64,000 nucleotides of DNA from Patiria miniata (GCF_015706575.1 NW_024037053.1:806001-870000); one strand, 5' to 3'; positions 25,725 to 37,897 are shown, numbered from the stretch's first letter. Numbers and translations are program-made. The notes: generated by a model from the sequence alone, not told the origin.

Positions 25725-26690
25725 TCAAAAGTGCTCAAAATCTAAAGAAGGGTACTTAACAACTACCTGTTTAAAGGGAATGTACATCATTGGCTTTTGC
25801 TGTAATTTTCAGAAATGAACTATTTGAGGGGTTAGTATAATAGGTCAAATATTGTTTAACTGACATGTTTGAAGTTTTGTGTTCGAAAATGCTTGAAAAA
25901 CCAAGAAAAACACAACCGTTTATGTAGTCTGGTTCCCTGACTCCACTAAAGATAAAATGGATCAATCATAGATGTCGGAAAATTGTAAGATAAGGGAACC
26001 AGTCTAGCTGGCCTGCACCCGTTTATGAACTTGTAACCAATAGCAAACAAAATTTGGACTGACAAAAAATTTGTAAATTTGGAGCAGTAGTTGAAAAATA
26101 GTTAGGTTTTTCCAACGGTGGTCGGCCGACCACCGTTGGAAATGTATACAAAAATACCATTTTCTTGAAAATGACTTCACACCAGGTGCCATAATTTTAC
26201 AGGATGCTTTAGACTGTCATTTACCAACATCCTAGTAAGTTATTTCGTAAAAACTTGGTAGTTTTATTTTTTGATGTTTGCAAATGTTGTATATTCCCTT
26301 TAAGTTTTAGCTCAGTGAATGCTGTTTATTCCGAGAAAGCAATATTCTAGGATCTGGATTTCAATTCACACGTTGCTGAGCCATGTTTTGAATTGCACAC
26401 CCGAAATCAGCGTCCGGGACACATTCTCACTCAGCGAATTGCAGCTATACATGTAAAAACAAGGTCACACACTGAACTGACAAATTAAAGCAGTTGCGTG
26501 CATGTGTGCATGCATGCTTGCACGCACCCATTCACGGCTTTGCCGAATTAAAAAAATGCATCTTTGGACATGACCTTCTTTTACTGCTTTCTTCACAATG
26601 ACAGCATTCCAGAAAAGAATTCAACAATAATTTCATCAGTCACTTCTTGGATTACTGCAAATAGTATACTCTACCTTTAAAAGATGAAGT
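25725..26690 (+). mobile_element. Family A MITE split by a nested family B MITE
   Basis: Family A sequence 'aagtgctcaaaatctaaaga' stops at 25770 and resumes at 26304 with 'gttttagctcagtgaatgct', exactly where the uninterrupted family reads 'acctgatgaagtttcagctc'. Between them is a complete family B element. Confidence 0.85.
25771..26303 (+). mobile_element. Family B MITE, nested in family A
   Basis: Begins TTAAAGGGAATGTACATCAT and ends ATGTTGTATATTCCCTTTAA: inverted ends with TTAA at both sides. The interior holds the palindrome TCGGCCGACCACCGTTGGA with its mate. TTAA target choice fits piggyBac-type transposases; no transposase is encoded. About 533 bp. Confidence 0.88.
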
Positions 26691-27699
26691 TGAACTGAAA
26701 TATGTGTAATAATTACTCCGAGGTGCTGCTGGAATCCACTTTCAGCTAAGAATGTTTTGTTGACCATATTCCGTCCTTTTTATACACAACCAAGACTAGT
26801 TGGTCATACTATGGTGGAAAATTCCACTTTCCAGTATCTCTTTCATGGAACGCTGTCATTATAATAGGCACGTGCATTCGTATCATGGGACAAGGATTGT
26901 ACAAGGACGCACAGTGATGATGAGTCACCATGGTGCATTGTAAGTACTGCACCTACATGTACATGTACATGTGGGATATTACATAACAAGTCTTTGTGCT
27001 ACCTCCATGTTTATATGTACACCAACTAGACTGCAATGTTTACCTACTGGGATTGTCAACATTTACATTTTGTTTGGAATAACTACAGTAATGTAGAATT
27101 AATCACTAATAGGGTGGTCAATTTTTGAAATAATTTTTTTAGTATTTGATTATTCGAAACCGCACCCAACTACAAAACTCGCCTATCAAGTTTTACACAC
27201 AAAAGTTGATCAAAAGTTGCAAACAAAGTGTGTCAGTTAAAATTTGCATGTGGCGATGGATATGTTAGGCCACCCTATCTTGACAGCCCCTACCCTAATT
27301 TTTTTTATGGGAAAAATGGGAAGGAAAAAACACCCAAACCCATAAATTTCTACCTTTTACCCTTGATTACATGCAGATGCCTCCATATGATCGTACACAA
27401 AAAAAATAACATGTACTTATAAAACTGTCCAGGGACTTTACCCAGTTAAGAATGGGACCAATAGGCATTGACAAGAAAGTTACAGTTGACAAAAAAAGTG
27501 GCATATGTCAACAAAAATGCAACTTAACGATTAAAATGACACCACAGTTGTGTGTGCACGAATATTCAAACTGGTAAAAAGCTATTCTAGTATTTGGTTG
27601 ATGATCTAATATTCGAGAGAGTCTTCTGATCATGCGTTCACCCTACAGAAGTAAGATACCACACTAAAGCCAAACTGACAGACTTGTTTATGGGAATCT
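26691..27699. other. Intergenic stretch with one short known word only
   Basis: Contains a diverged copy of the 'ttcatggaa.gctg.cattat' motif seen in the hairpin at 29545 (about 26845-26865) and a family G piece at 27265-27335. Nothing else was recognised. Confidence 0.4.
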
Positions 27700-27707
27700 A
27701 GTGCATG

Positions 27708-28397
27708 TATGGGCGTCAATCCTTGGGGGACAGGGGGACATGTCCCCCCTCCCCCCACTTTTTGAAGGGTGGGGGACACAATATCAAATGTCCCCCCCAG
27801 ATTTTTGAACTCGTGCCTCATTTACAGGGCCCATATTATGTACTACAATGTATCTTTTGCTAAGAAAATATTGGTTAAAGTGGTCAGAAATTGCCTCAGA
27901 TTTGCATTTAGAATCCAAAATTTTTCGGGGCCCTCAGGCCCTGAACCCCACGCCTTTAGCTGAGAATATACAGCTTATTCAATGACTTCAACCTCGAAAA
28001 TGATGTTTAAATCATTATCTTTTGCTGGGAAAATATTGGTTAAAGTGGTCAGAAATTGCCTCAGATCACACCACATGAGCATCTAGAATCCAAATTTTTT
28101 CGGGGCCCTTAAGCGGGCCCCGAACCCCACGCCTTTAGCTGAGAATATAACAGCTTATTCAATGACTTCAACCTCGAAAATGATGTTTAAATCATTATCT
28201 TTCGCTGGGAAAATATTGGTTAAAGTGGTCAGAAATTGCCTCAGATCACACCACATGAGCATCTAGAATCCAAATTTTTTGGGGCCCTTAAGCGGGCCCC
28301 GAACCCCACGCTGTAAGGGCTTCGCACTTCGCGCTTGCATTATTTCTGATCAAGGTATGTCCCCCCCCCCACTTTTGAGAAGCGATTGACGCCCCTG
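27708..28397. mobile_element. hAT-like MITE with internal triplication and 8-bp target duplication
   Basis: Ends (TA)TGGGCGTCAATC / GATTGACGCCCCTG, flanked by AGTGCATG at 27700-27707 and 28398-28405. Inside, a ~181-bp unit ('aaaatattggttaaagtggt', 'cagaaattgcctcagat', 'ccccacgcctttagctgaga') is repeated three times. Parts of the unit recur in the elements at 35436-35764 and 58034-58442. Confidence 0.85.
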
Positions 28398-28576
28398 AGT
28401 GCATGGTTTAGGAATCAACCAGCCACGTGCATACGTGTTTTGGTAAAGAATAGGAAGAAATTTGGTAGATAAACAAGTATATGTGTCTTATCTTCAAAAC
28501 ACCCCAAAAATAAACTTGCATGTGATTGATGTTAAACACACTCTTATCAATCATAAATAACAGCTTATCAATCATA

Positions 28577-29376
28577 TTAACGGATAGGGTAGATCATTTG
28601 TCTTTTGTGATATTTTTTTCGTTGGAGGCAACAAAAGTGCTCAAAATAAGAGACGGGTGCGCAACAACTATTATAGCTTTAGCTCCGTGAATGCTGTGTA
28701 TTCTGAGAAAACGATATTCTAGGATCTCGATTTCAATTCAAAAGTAATTGCCGAGTCAAGTTTTGACTTGCAAGCCCGAAATCAGCGTCCGGGACACAGT
28801 CTCATTCAGCCGATTGCAGCTACGCGATGTCACGCTCTGAACCAACTTATCATAGCCACGCCGCGCGTGCGTGTCGTGTCAACGCTTGCACGCAACAGGG
28901 CTTCGCCATATTAAAAACGAACAACTAACGGAAATTTTCAAATTTATGAATCTTTAGACGCATCTTTGTCCATGACCATCTTTTGTTTTCTTCTTCAGAA
29001 TGACAGCATGCCTGAAAGAATAATTTCACAGGGAGTTTACTAGTGCCATTACTACCGGTATCTGTAACCCTAACAGAACTCAACCCACCAAACCCCAATG
29101 GCATGTTTTGTTGGAATCTGTCAGGATGGGTACAGCACCCCTAAACTGAGTCTTTTACATTGGGTTGGCACACCTCCAGAATCAAAGTCAGAAATAATTA
29201 TGTGTGCGCAGTTTCCCAAACGGTGTTGGAATTTGCCAGGATGGGTAGGCCTATATGGTTCCTAGTAAATCATGCTAGGGAGTTAGACCAAGTATGCTTT
29301 TCAACAATAATTTCATTAGTTACTTTTTGACAAGCTGCAAATGATATACAATGTAGCCTACTAATCTGGTCTTTAA
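28577..29376 (+). mobile_element. Family A subfamily MITE (GATAGGGTAGATCAT end), with insertion
   Basis: Preceded by TTAA at 28577-28580. Carries family A landmarks ('ttctaggatctcgatttcaa', 'gcgtccgggacacag'), but a ~230-bp block with 'ctaacagaactcaacccacc' interrupts its right third around 29060-29285. Confidence 0.7.
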
Positions 29377-29544
29377 AAATATAAAGTTGAATTGAAATAT
29401 GTGTAGCTTAGAGATGCTGCTGAAATCACTTTCAGCTAAAATTGCTTGACGACCATTCCAATCATCCACGGAGGAAGGAACACAAAACATTTTTGTATAC
29501 ACAACCGGAACTAATTGGTCATACTCTGGTGGAAAATTTGAGTC

Positions 29545-29672
29545 TCCCTTTCATGGAATGCTGCCATTGTAACATATTCATATGGGCCAAGGTCAGCAAA
29601 TGATTCATGTGCATTTCCTAACCATGCCCCAATGTGAATATGTTACAATGGCAGCATTCCATGAAAGGGAGA
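29545..29672. repeat. 128-bp hairpin with ~40-bp arms
   Basis: Arms 'tctccctttcatggaatgct' + 'gccattgtaacatattca' and their near-exact inverse complement flank a ~48-bp loop. Confidence 0.85.
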
Positions 29673-29884
29673 CTGTAATTTAAGCCAAAATATCAAGTTC
29701 AAAAAAATCCTTGCCCTTTTTTGCTTTTAGATATTACACAATACATTAACACTCCCAATAAGAGATTGCATATTTCAACTTTTTTTTCCTGTAAATTTAA
29801 AAGTTGAGACTTCTCAATGAGACACCAAGCGTGAAAATCAACCCAGATTTAGTTACTGAATAACTTTACAAATTTTAAATTGTT

Positions 29885-30105
29885 TTTGGCCACTTTTGGT
29901 GCTGAAATACCGTAGCCGTATTAACATTGAGGTTTCTGCCGGAAATGACATCACACATAAACTTATGTATTTGGAAATTTGCACAAGCATAAAAACCAAA
30001 AAAGGCACCAAAATACCATTGAAAATGGCAAAACGAAATTGAAAATGAGGTTAAATGGGACACAAAAGTGCCTTTTCAAAGATTGCATTAAAAATTAAAA
30101 AAAAA
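29885..30105. repeat. Family I interspersed repeat, copy 2
   Basis: Same order of conserved blocks as 10244-10456, ending 'gattgcattaaa' just before a family B MITE. Confidence 0.7.
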
Positions 30106-30114
30106 ACAGCCCTT

Positions 30115-30651
30115 TTAAAGGGAATATACATCATTGGCTTTTGCTGCAATTTTCAGAAATGAACTATTTGAGGGGTTAGTATAATAGATCAAATATTGTT
30201 TAACTGACATGTTTGAAGTTTTGTGTTCGAAAATGCTTGAAAAACCAAGAAAAACAAAAATGTTTAAGTAGTCTGGTTCCCTGACTCCACTAAAGATAAA
30301 ATGGATCAATTTTTAGATGTCAGAAAATTGTAAGGTAAGGGAACCAGTCTAGCTCATGAACATGAACCCGTTCATGAACATGTAACCAATAGCAAACAAA
30401 ATTTGGACTGACAAAAAATTGTAAATTTGGAGTAGTAGTTGAAAAATAGTTAGGTTTTTCCAACGGTAGTCGGCCGACCACCGTTGGAAATGTATACAAA
30501 AATACCATTTTCTTAAAAATGACTTGACACCAGGTGCCATAATTTTAAAGGATGCTTTAGGCTGGCATTTACCAACACCCTAGTAAGGTATTTCATAAAA
30601 ACTTGGTAGTTTTATTTTTCGATGTTTGCAAATGTTGTATATTCCCTTTAA
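30115..30651 (+). mobile_element. Family B MITE, complete copy
   Basis: TTAA at both ends (30115-30118, 30648-30651), the same inverted ends as 25771-26303 and about 90-95% similar along its length by eye. Confidence 0.88.
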
Positions 30652-30827
30652 TGCATTTATCCTCTTTTTTATGAGATGATGAGAAGCAAACTACTTTGTA
30701 CTTACCCAACAAATAAACGAAATTCTTTGAAGTACTTGAAAAGTAAATTACTAAGTACCAAGGTTTGGTAGCAAGGACAGGAAAATGTCACACTTTGGAA
30801 ATTTACAGATTGGCCCACATGCAAATT

Positions 30828-31346
30828 TTAAAGATATAGTCCATCATTTGTAATTTGTGCATTTTGTTCGTTTGAAGCAACAAAAGTGCTCAAAATCTAA
30901 TGAAGGATACTGAACAAATAACCTGATGAAGTTTCAGCTCAGCTTCAGCTGTATATTCCGAGAAAAACAGCATTCTAGGATCTCAATTTCAAATCAAAAG
31001 TTGCTGAATCATGTTTTGAATTGTTTTGAGTTGCAGCTATACGCGATGTCGTGCACTGATCCGACGAATTATAGCAACCGCGCGCGCCTGTGCGTCGTGC
31101 CAATGCTTGCGCACGCTGCACCGAATAACAAAACGAACTACTAATTTAAATGTTCCTACGGTGCGTCTTAAGACGCACCGTTGGAAAGGCCTTCTTTCGT
31201 TGATTACTTCAAAATGATAGCTTGCCAGAAAAATTAATTTCACAGGGAGTTTAGTCCACTTACTGTCTTTCAACCAAGTATGTTTTTCAACAATAATATG
31301 CCAGTTACTTTTTCGGATGGCTGCAAATGATGGACTATAGCTTTAA
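30828..31346 (+). mobile_element. Family A MITE, complete copy
   Basis: TTAA at 30828-30831 and 31343-31346, terminal AAAGATATAGTCC / GGACTATAGCTTT, and the internal palindrome GTGCGTCTTAAGACGCAC. Confidence 0.88.
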
Positions 31347-31913
31347 TATGCCTCAACAAATACCCTCCACATTGCCTTTTTATATTGAACAATTTACTGT
31401 GCCAATTTAATTCAAACTAACATAACAAATTTTGAAGAGTTGTGTCAAAAACTACAACCATGACAATTACATGTTACAATGTAGGGCCTACCGATAGATA
31501 GGCATGCTGTTACTGGCAATGTATGTTTAACTGAAATTGGTTCAAAGTTCGAGTGGGATTTCGAGTCCTGCCCTTAAGAACACAATAAGAAAAGGTTTGC
31601 TTTTTCCATAAAATGCTTTTCATCAGGCTCATTGTGGCAACAACTAGTATTGTGTAAATATCAGGGTGTGGTTCTACTCAATATTTCTACTTTTCAATTT
31701 TGCAATTTCAACGGTAAGGAAGGGAGAGTTGGGGAGACCACATTTTGAGTGACATTCCAATGCATGATTGCCGATGACGCCTGATGCTGACACGCAAAGA
31801 CGCTATGGCTCTGTGCACATAAACAAGTCGTGCTTAATTTGCGCTATACACGTCCGATTCCAAACCGGAATGCGCACGCTGTGTGTGCCGACCACGGGGC
31901 TCTCGAATGTTGT
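31347..31913. other. Intergenic stretch, nothing recognised
   Basis: No conserved motif or repeat end seen. Confidence 0.4.
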
Positions 31914-31920
31914 AAATAAA

Positions 31921-32476
31921 GCAGTCCTTCTGATTTGAAAATCACAGGTGTGTGGAAAAAGGCATAGGGCCTACCTGGATTTTTCTAGGCGTGTGATTTT
32001 TCTAGGCGCGTGATTTTTCTAGGCGCGTGATTTTTCTAGGCGTGTGATTTTGCTAGGCGTGTGATTTTGCTAGGTGTGTGATTTTTCTAGGCGTGTGATT
32101 TTGCTAGGCGTGTGATTTTGCTAGGTGTGTGATTTTTCTAGGCGTGTGATTTTTCTAGGCGTGTGATTTTTCTATGCGCGTGATTTTTCTAGTTGCGTGA
32201 TTTTTTTGAGGTGTGTGATTCTGTGGTGCAAGTGGCGACTGAACAATCTGGTTTTTTTTTTAAAAAATTCATCTGGTTTACAGTAAAAGCTATTTTCTCT
32301 TCACCGACATTTTTTTCTCACAATTTGTACAATTATTCAAGTATAATTATGCCATAAATGTATGCTGAGGTGTGTGGTGCAGAGGGATTCAGGCATGCAA
32401 TTACTCGCACTTTTCGGGAAGCTTTTTGACGTGTGATGGCGTGGGGGTGCCATGGCACACCTCAAATCAGAAGGAC
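31921..32476. mobile_element. MITE carrying a 17-bp minisatellite
   Basis: Inverted ends AGTCCTTCTGATTTGA / TCAAATCAGAAGGACT flanked by AAATAAA on both sides. About 14 tandem copies of 'tgatttttctaggcgtg' (with a C/G variant at the ninth base and CG/TG variants) occupy roughly 31975-32219. Confidence 0.85.
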
Positions 32477-33579
32477 TAAATAAAAATAAGTGTGCAAAAA
32501 CTCCATAGGGTTAAGGGGCGTGGCTAACTATCCAACGTTGATAGGTCAATTATTATTAAAGACAAAATGAACCTGGTATTCCGCTCCATTTGCACGGCGC
32601 ACTGATTTTACGCATGCTTTAAGTCTAACTTCACTGGTCCCCATGCATATGGTGCTCCGATGGACGTATACACAATACACGCAACATGTACCGGATGCAC
32701 ACTGTACCCGTACAGTACGGGCAAAAGGTTTACAGAGAGTTGAATTGGCAAGTCAAAGAGCTATTTTCTATCTTTTTAATTGAAAAAAAGGGAATTTCGA
32801 TTAATAAAAATTTCAATAAATTAATTTGACCCACCCACCCACATTTTCGAAAAAAAAATTGAAATTTAAAAACATCAAACATTGTGAATGGCCCCTAAGG
32901 GAGTCCACCTGGGCTACATGGAGGTATGCTGGGACTGAGAAACACATGGAAACATTTCCAATTTTGTTTTCCAATACGGATAGATTCCCATATCTGGCCA
33001 TCACTAATTTTTCCCTTCAGTGACTTATCAGCCATCAGACTAGCTCCACTGAGTGGAGTACTGGAACTTCGGTACCCTCCGTACAACTTACAAGCGCTCC
33101 ACTGAATCGGCATACTTTGACTAAACATTTATATCACTGACACACGGTATGCATTTTTGTCCATACCCTTGGGGAGAAAAGGCCCAAAAAACCGGTCAAG
33201 AGAATACAAATGAGAACAACAGTTACCCCGCACAGATGTACACATTCATGACAATGCCGTAACATCCCAATTGCAGAATACCCCGCCACTCAATCTATCC
33301 ACCTCGTAGCCGGCTACGGAGTCCCGGTTGATTGCCCTCAATAAACCTTCTAAGCGCTACATGTATGTACTGTGTGTCATGCTCCACTGCACTCCCACTC
33401 CGTATCCGCGTAGCTGGCAACAGGCTAGTTCTAGTTGGTTTGGACTTTAGTTTGCTGCACTGTCATCATCATTTTACCCCCAAATTTCCAGCTCTCCACT
33501 CAGAGCTCTACCATTAGCATGATCATGGGACAGTCATGGTCATAGGACTAATTAATAGGCCTATGTCCTAAAGGGTAGG
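32477..33579. other. Intergenic stretch, nothing recognised
   Basis: No gene-like signals; several short frames overlap on opposite strands without motifs. Confidence 0.4.
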
Positions 33580-34006
33580 CCTAATGCGCCTGTCAAATGT
33601 CCGCCCCCCCCCCCCTGCCTTATAGCCCCAGGTACGGTCCGATGTCGGGATTTGGTCACGTTTTTCATGCCCCAGGGTGGGGATTTTGGTCACTCAAATT
33701 ACATTGTTACCATGGCGTACTACATGGAAATGCATAGTGCGCCCCACGTACGTAGGCCTATGTTGGGGCATGGTCGGGATTTCGCCCGAGGGGTGGGGAT
33801 TTTGTCACTTCAATTTCAAAAGTGACAATCCCCACGTCTTGGGTGGGGCAACCTAGTACTTCTGAAATCAGAAGGCTTCTCTCCGTCAGCTGACGGATGT
33901 GACGGAGAGAAGCCTTCTGATTCCAGAAGTAGGCCCCAAGTCTGTAAGTAGGGCAGCCCGGCTCCCGGGGGCAATGCCAATGGGGGGGGGGGATAGGCGC
34001 ATTAGG
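33580..34006. mobile_element. 427-bp inverted-repeat element with internal 75-bp hairpin
   Basis: Ends CCTAATGCGCC / GGCGCATTAGG. Inside, 33857-33931 is a near-perfect hairpin: 'tacttctgaaatcagaaggc' against 'gccttctgattccagaagta' with an 11-bp loop. Poly-C near 33605 and poly-G near 33982 also mirror each other. Confidence 0.75.
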
Positions 34007-34320
34007 AAAACATGGAAAAGACTCACCAAAACAGCTGACTAATGACACTCAAAAGTGACATTCTGATATTTCTTGACACCTTTGGAACAGTTGGCAAATG
34101 ACACCTTCTTGAATATCGGCAGGTTTAATTAAATTTTACAATTTAAAAAAAATTGCCGCACAACTTACAAGGCCTCTCCGTATCGCACGTACCATGGAGC
34201 TATAAACACACAGTCATGGTCATGTGCATGCATCAATTTCATATCCAAAAGAGGGCGCGCTACACAAACACTGGTCACGGAGAAATGAGACAACGTGCCG
34301 CGGGTGCACTGAACCAATGC

Positions 34321-35160
34321 TAGCCCGACTGCGTCTGGCCGTACAGTACTATCGCAAGCTCTGTAGTACGGCCAGACGCCCGATGCTTCCACAGAGACTG
34401 AATTTTGTTGGCCGCCGATGTAGCGATTTTGCTACATCTTTCGATCGCGATTATCTTTTCATCCAGGACCCAAATTTCCAAAGTAAAGGTTCGTAGTCGT
34501 AGAGCAACTCATACCTTTTTGAAAAAACGTTGTTTGGTCTGAATATTTTCATCCATCTGGCCACAAGACGAATTTCAGTCATCAGATTCCACAAATATCG
34601 TCCCCCATGCGATCCCCCATGCGATTTCAAAATGGCGGCCGCGCTGTAATGTTGCAATATGCAGGCGCGCCCGCGCAAACTCATGAATATGCATAACAGT
34701 CTGTGACGTATGACCTCGTGTTTTTGGACGTACGGCCCCGCCGCACGCACGTCCAAAAACACGAGGTCATACGTCACAGACTGTTATGCATATTCATGAG
34801 TTTGCGCGGGCGCGCCTGCATATTGCATACATTACAGCGCGGCCGCCATTTTGAAATCGCATGGGGGATCGCATGGGGGACGATATTTGTGGAATCTGAT
34901 GACTGAAATTCGTCTTGTGGCCAGATGGATGAAAATATTCAGACCAAACAACGTTTTTTCGAAAAGGTATGAGTTGCTCTACGACTACGAACCTTAACTT
35001 TGGAAATTTGGGTCCTGGATGAAAAGATAATCGCGATCGAAAGATGTAGCAAAATCGCTACATCGGCGGCCAACAAAATTCAGTCTCTGTGGAAGCATCG
35101 GGCGTCTGGCCGTACTACAGAGCTTGCGCTAGTACTGTACGGCCCGACGCAGTCGGGCTA
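34321..35160. mobile_element. 840-bp fold-back element, ~411-bp arms, perfect 9-bp target duplication
   Basis: The right half is the inverse complement of the left half, apart from a ~17-bp centre (34732-34748). Comparing the arms by eye I count about four substitutions and one 1-base indel. Ends TAGCCCGACTGCGTC / GACGCAGTCGGGCTA; the duplication AACCAATGC sits at 34312-34320 and 35161-35169. Each arm tip holds its own small hairpin (GCGTCTGGCCGTAC with GTACGGCCAGACGC). The ~9-bp duplication and very long inverted ends fit a Mutator-like or Foldback-type non-autonomous element. Confidence 0.92.
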
Positions 35161-35435
35161 AACCAATGCAAGCCCCATTGAAAACAGTGTAAAATCAACA
35201 AAGTTCACTAGGGCCAAATAACATGCAAGCCGACATCACTGGGGTTTCTCAAACAAAAATTAAATTATTGTCTTGTACTTCATCTTTTCTTTTCTTTTCA
35301 ATTTTGGGTAGACTAGCCGATTGCATTTTTAAATATTCACACCAAAACGAAATCACCTCCCGAAAAGTGATAGTTCCCAAGCCTGCATGTAGCCGTTTTA
35401 CAAGTGGCATCCTTCCACTTTCTCAGGCAAATAGG

Positions 35436-35764
35436 CAAGGGCGGATCCAGGGGGGGGGGGGCCAAAGGGGGCCATGGGCCCATGCCCCCCCCCCCCTAAA
35501 ACGAAACCAATTTTTTTTTTTTTTTATGTAACATCGCAATAAAGGCAGGCAATGAGTACACCACCATCTTTTCCTCAAAAAAACCTTTGGTCAAAGTGGT
35601 CAGAAATTGCCTCAGATCGCACCACAGAGCATCTAGAATCCAAAAAATTGTCGGGGCCCTTAAGCGGGCCCCGAACCCCACGCCGTAATTTTTTGACCCA
35701 CTTTTTGGGGGGACCAAATTTTTTTTTGGGCCCCCCCTAAAATTGTGTTCTGGATCCGCCCTTG
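35436..35764. mobile_element. 329-bp hAT-like MITE with 8-bp target duplication
   Basis: Ends CAAGGGCGGATCCAG / CTGGATCCGCCCTTG are perfect inverted copies; CAAATAGG flanks it at 35428-35435 and 35765-35772. The interior shares 'tcagaaattgcctcagatc' and 'aagcgggccccgaaccccac' with 27708-28397. Another copy of the right end alone is at about 36180-36194. Confidence 0.9.
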
Positions 35765-36194
35765 CAAATAGGACCCATTTTTTAACCGTAATTTTATCAA
35801 GCCTGCCCTCAGACGGAAGCCCAAAAACCAGGGAGTTGATCCTTGGCTACATTTACACAATTCCACCGTTTTTAAAGCCAAAAGATTTTGGGGAAAATGA
35901 ACACGTCACCACTCGCCACAGTTGGGCCTGCCCAACTTATTAGTTGGGACAGTTGCTCTAGCTGGGACTACACCGCCGGTGTGACAACTAAACGGGCTAC
36001 TGAACTTGGGGCGTGGTTGGGGAGGCATACCCCTCCGACCATGCCGACTGATGAATGTTAATTACTTACGTAATGGGAAGCAATTTCCTTTAAAAGTTCC
36101 ATTAATTATGTCATCGCTATATTGATTGTATATCGATCCATTACCTGCAGCCTTCGATCCCTCTCCCATAGAAAATCTGGGATCCGCCCTTGCA

Positions 36195-37897
36195 AAAAGT
36201 TGCGATTGACGAGCAAAACATTCACAATCTCCAAACTTTTGACAGTTTAATTCACGAAGTTTATATTTGCAGAATTGCGATACTTCATACCTTGAAATTG
36301 ATTTTACATAGATATTTCTTCGTAAAATTAAACCATCGTCCTTTCATCATCCGTACACCAAAATGCTTTTAAATTGCATTCCTGTATAGTAGGGCCTATT
36401 ATTTTCGATTTTAACCCCCAAAATTACATTTTCTTTTAAGATGGTATTTCCTTAAATACAAAAGTTTTCCACTCGAACGACAAGACCCCGGCTCCTATGA
36501 TGTTTAGTTATGGAATAAATCCTGCACAGGTTTCATTTGCACAGGCCAGTAATACTTGCGGATTCTCTTGTACCTTTTCAATAAAAAGCCTGAAACACTA
36601 CTTAAAAACCCTGAAACTACCCTTACCCCCTTTCAAAAATGTGTTTTCTGGATGTTTCAGCACTTTTAATTTGTCACGTTTTGAAAAAAAACACACCCGA
36701 ATTCAAGTTTAAACCTGAATAGTGGCACTGATATCTGCTTTACAAACAAAAGCCTTTTTCCCCCAAAAAGTTGCCCAAACAAAAGTAGGCCCACCGTTTT
36801 TGTTAACATTATAAACATTAGAAATTTCGTTAAAAGAAAAAATGTTAATCGAATTTTGTTGAATTTGTTGAAAAACAACTACTACAAAAAGCAGCCAAAA
36901 CTTTACATATGAAAGTAATAAAAAGGTCAACCATTTTTAGAAATCTCAAGCTTTTATTATTATTAATTACGCCTTTTTAATTATGCTTATAAATCAAGAT
37001 TATCAAGCTCGATACGTACACTGGATAAATTCAAATATGGGAATAAGATAATTAATGAAATTAATATTAATAACTTTCTTTCTTTTTTATATTCCATGAT
37101 AAAATTCTACGCACTCTAAAAAAGCTTTGCTTGAATTATGTCATTACTTGAATATAAAAAGCAATTTGATAATTTTAATGTAGTAAAGTTACCGCTCTAT
37201 AAAATGTCTGCGCAAATTCTCAATAAATTGTGCAAATAAAATAAAACTTTGTTTCATTATCTAAAGTTTACATAAATTACAGTTGTCCAATAATATACCA
37301 GTTTTTCAATTTCAGAGGTATTCAAAGGTCAATACAAATTAGTCAAATATCATTTTAAAGTTGTGGCTGTTTAAAATGTGTGCACATATTCTCAGCAGAT
37401 AGTTATGCAAATAAAATTAAAACCATGTTCGTGATCTAACGATTACATAAATAACAGTTGTCCAATTATATTTCAAAAGTATTCAAAGGGCAATATCACA
37501 AAACAACGATAGCCAAATAACTGAGAATAAAAAAAATCCCTCACACCCAACTTGAAAATAAACAGTTGTTTGAGCAAGAATTTTTTTTTTTACATGTTCC
37601 AATACATGATTGTGCTTAGCACTACATTTTAAAAGTTTCTAATCTAAAATATATAGAGCATTTTTACTTTTATATTTTCACCAAATGTGTGAATATACAT
37701 CTAAATTAAAATATATCAAGGAGTATTTAAAAAAAAAAACTTCAGTTTTCACACTGAATACAAGCGACAAATATCGAACGGCATTAATCAATATTCATAT
37801 GAAACATTTCAAGCGCAGTCACAGTCACAAAATTATCAAAGTGAAACAAACTTTAATGAAATTTTGGGCAATGTGTCCTAAGTTACGAGTCACATAA
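36195..37897. other. AT-rich intergenic stretch, nothing recognised
   Basis: Markedly AT-rich, unlike the flanks. Two diverged direct repeats are visible near 37195-37280 and 37370-37455 ('aaaatgt.tg.gca.attctca' and 'acagttgtccaat'). No gene, SINE or MITE end. Confidence 0.45.

Noticed and set aside
31975-32219. Regularly spaced 17-bp repeats resembling a CRISPR-like array
   Set aside because: No unique spacers between units, in an animal genome, inside a MITE; it is a minisatellite.
34451-34906. Mirror-image open frames on opposite strands encoding the same peptide
   Set aside because: A direct consequence of the 840-bp palindrome. No motif, no splice context, and the frames overlap through the hairpin centre.
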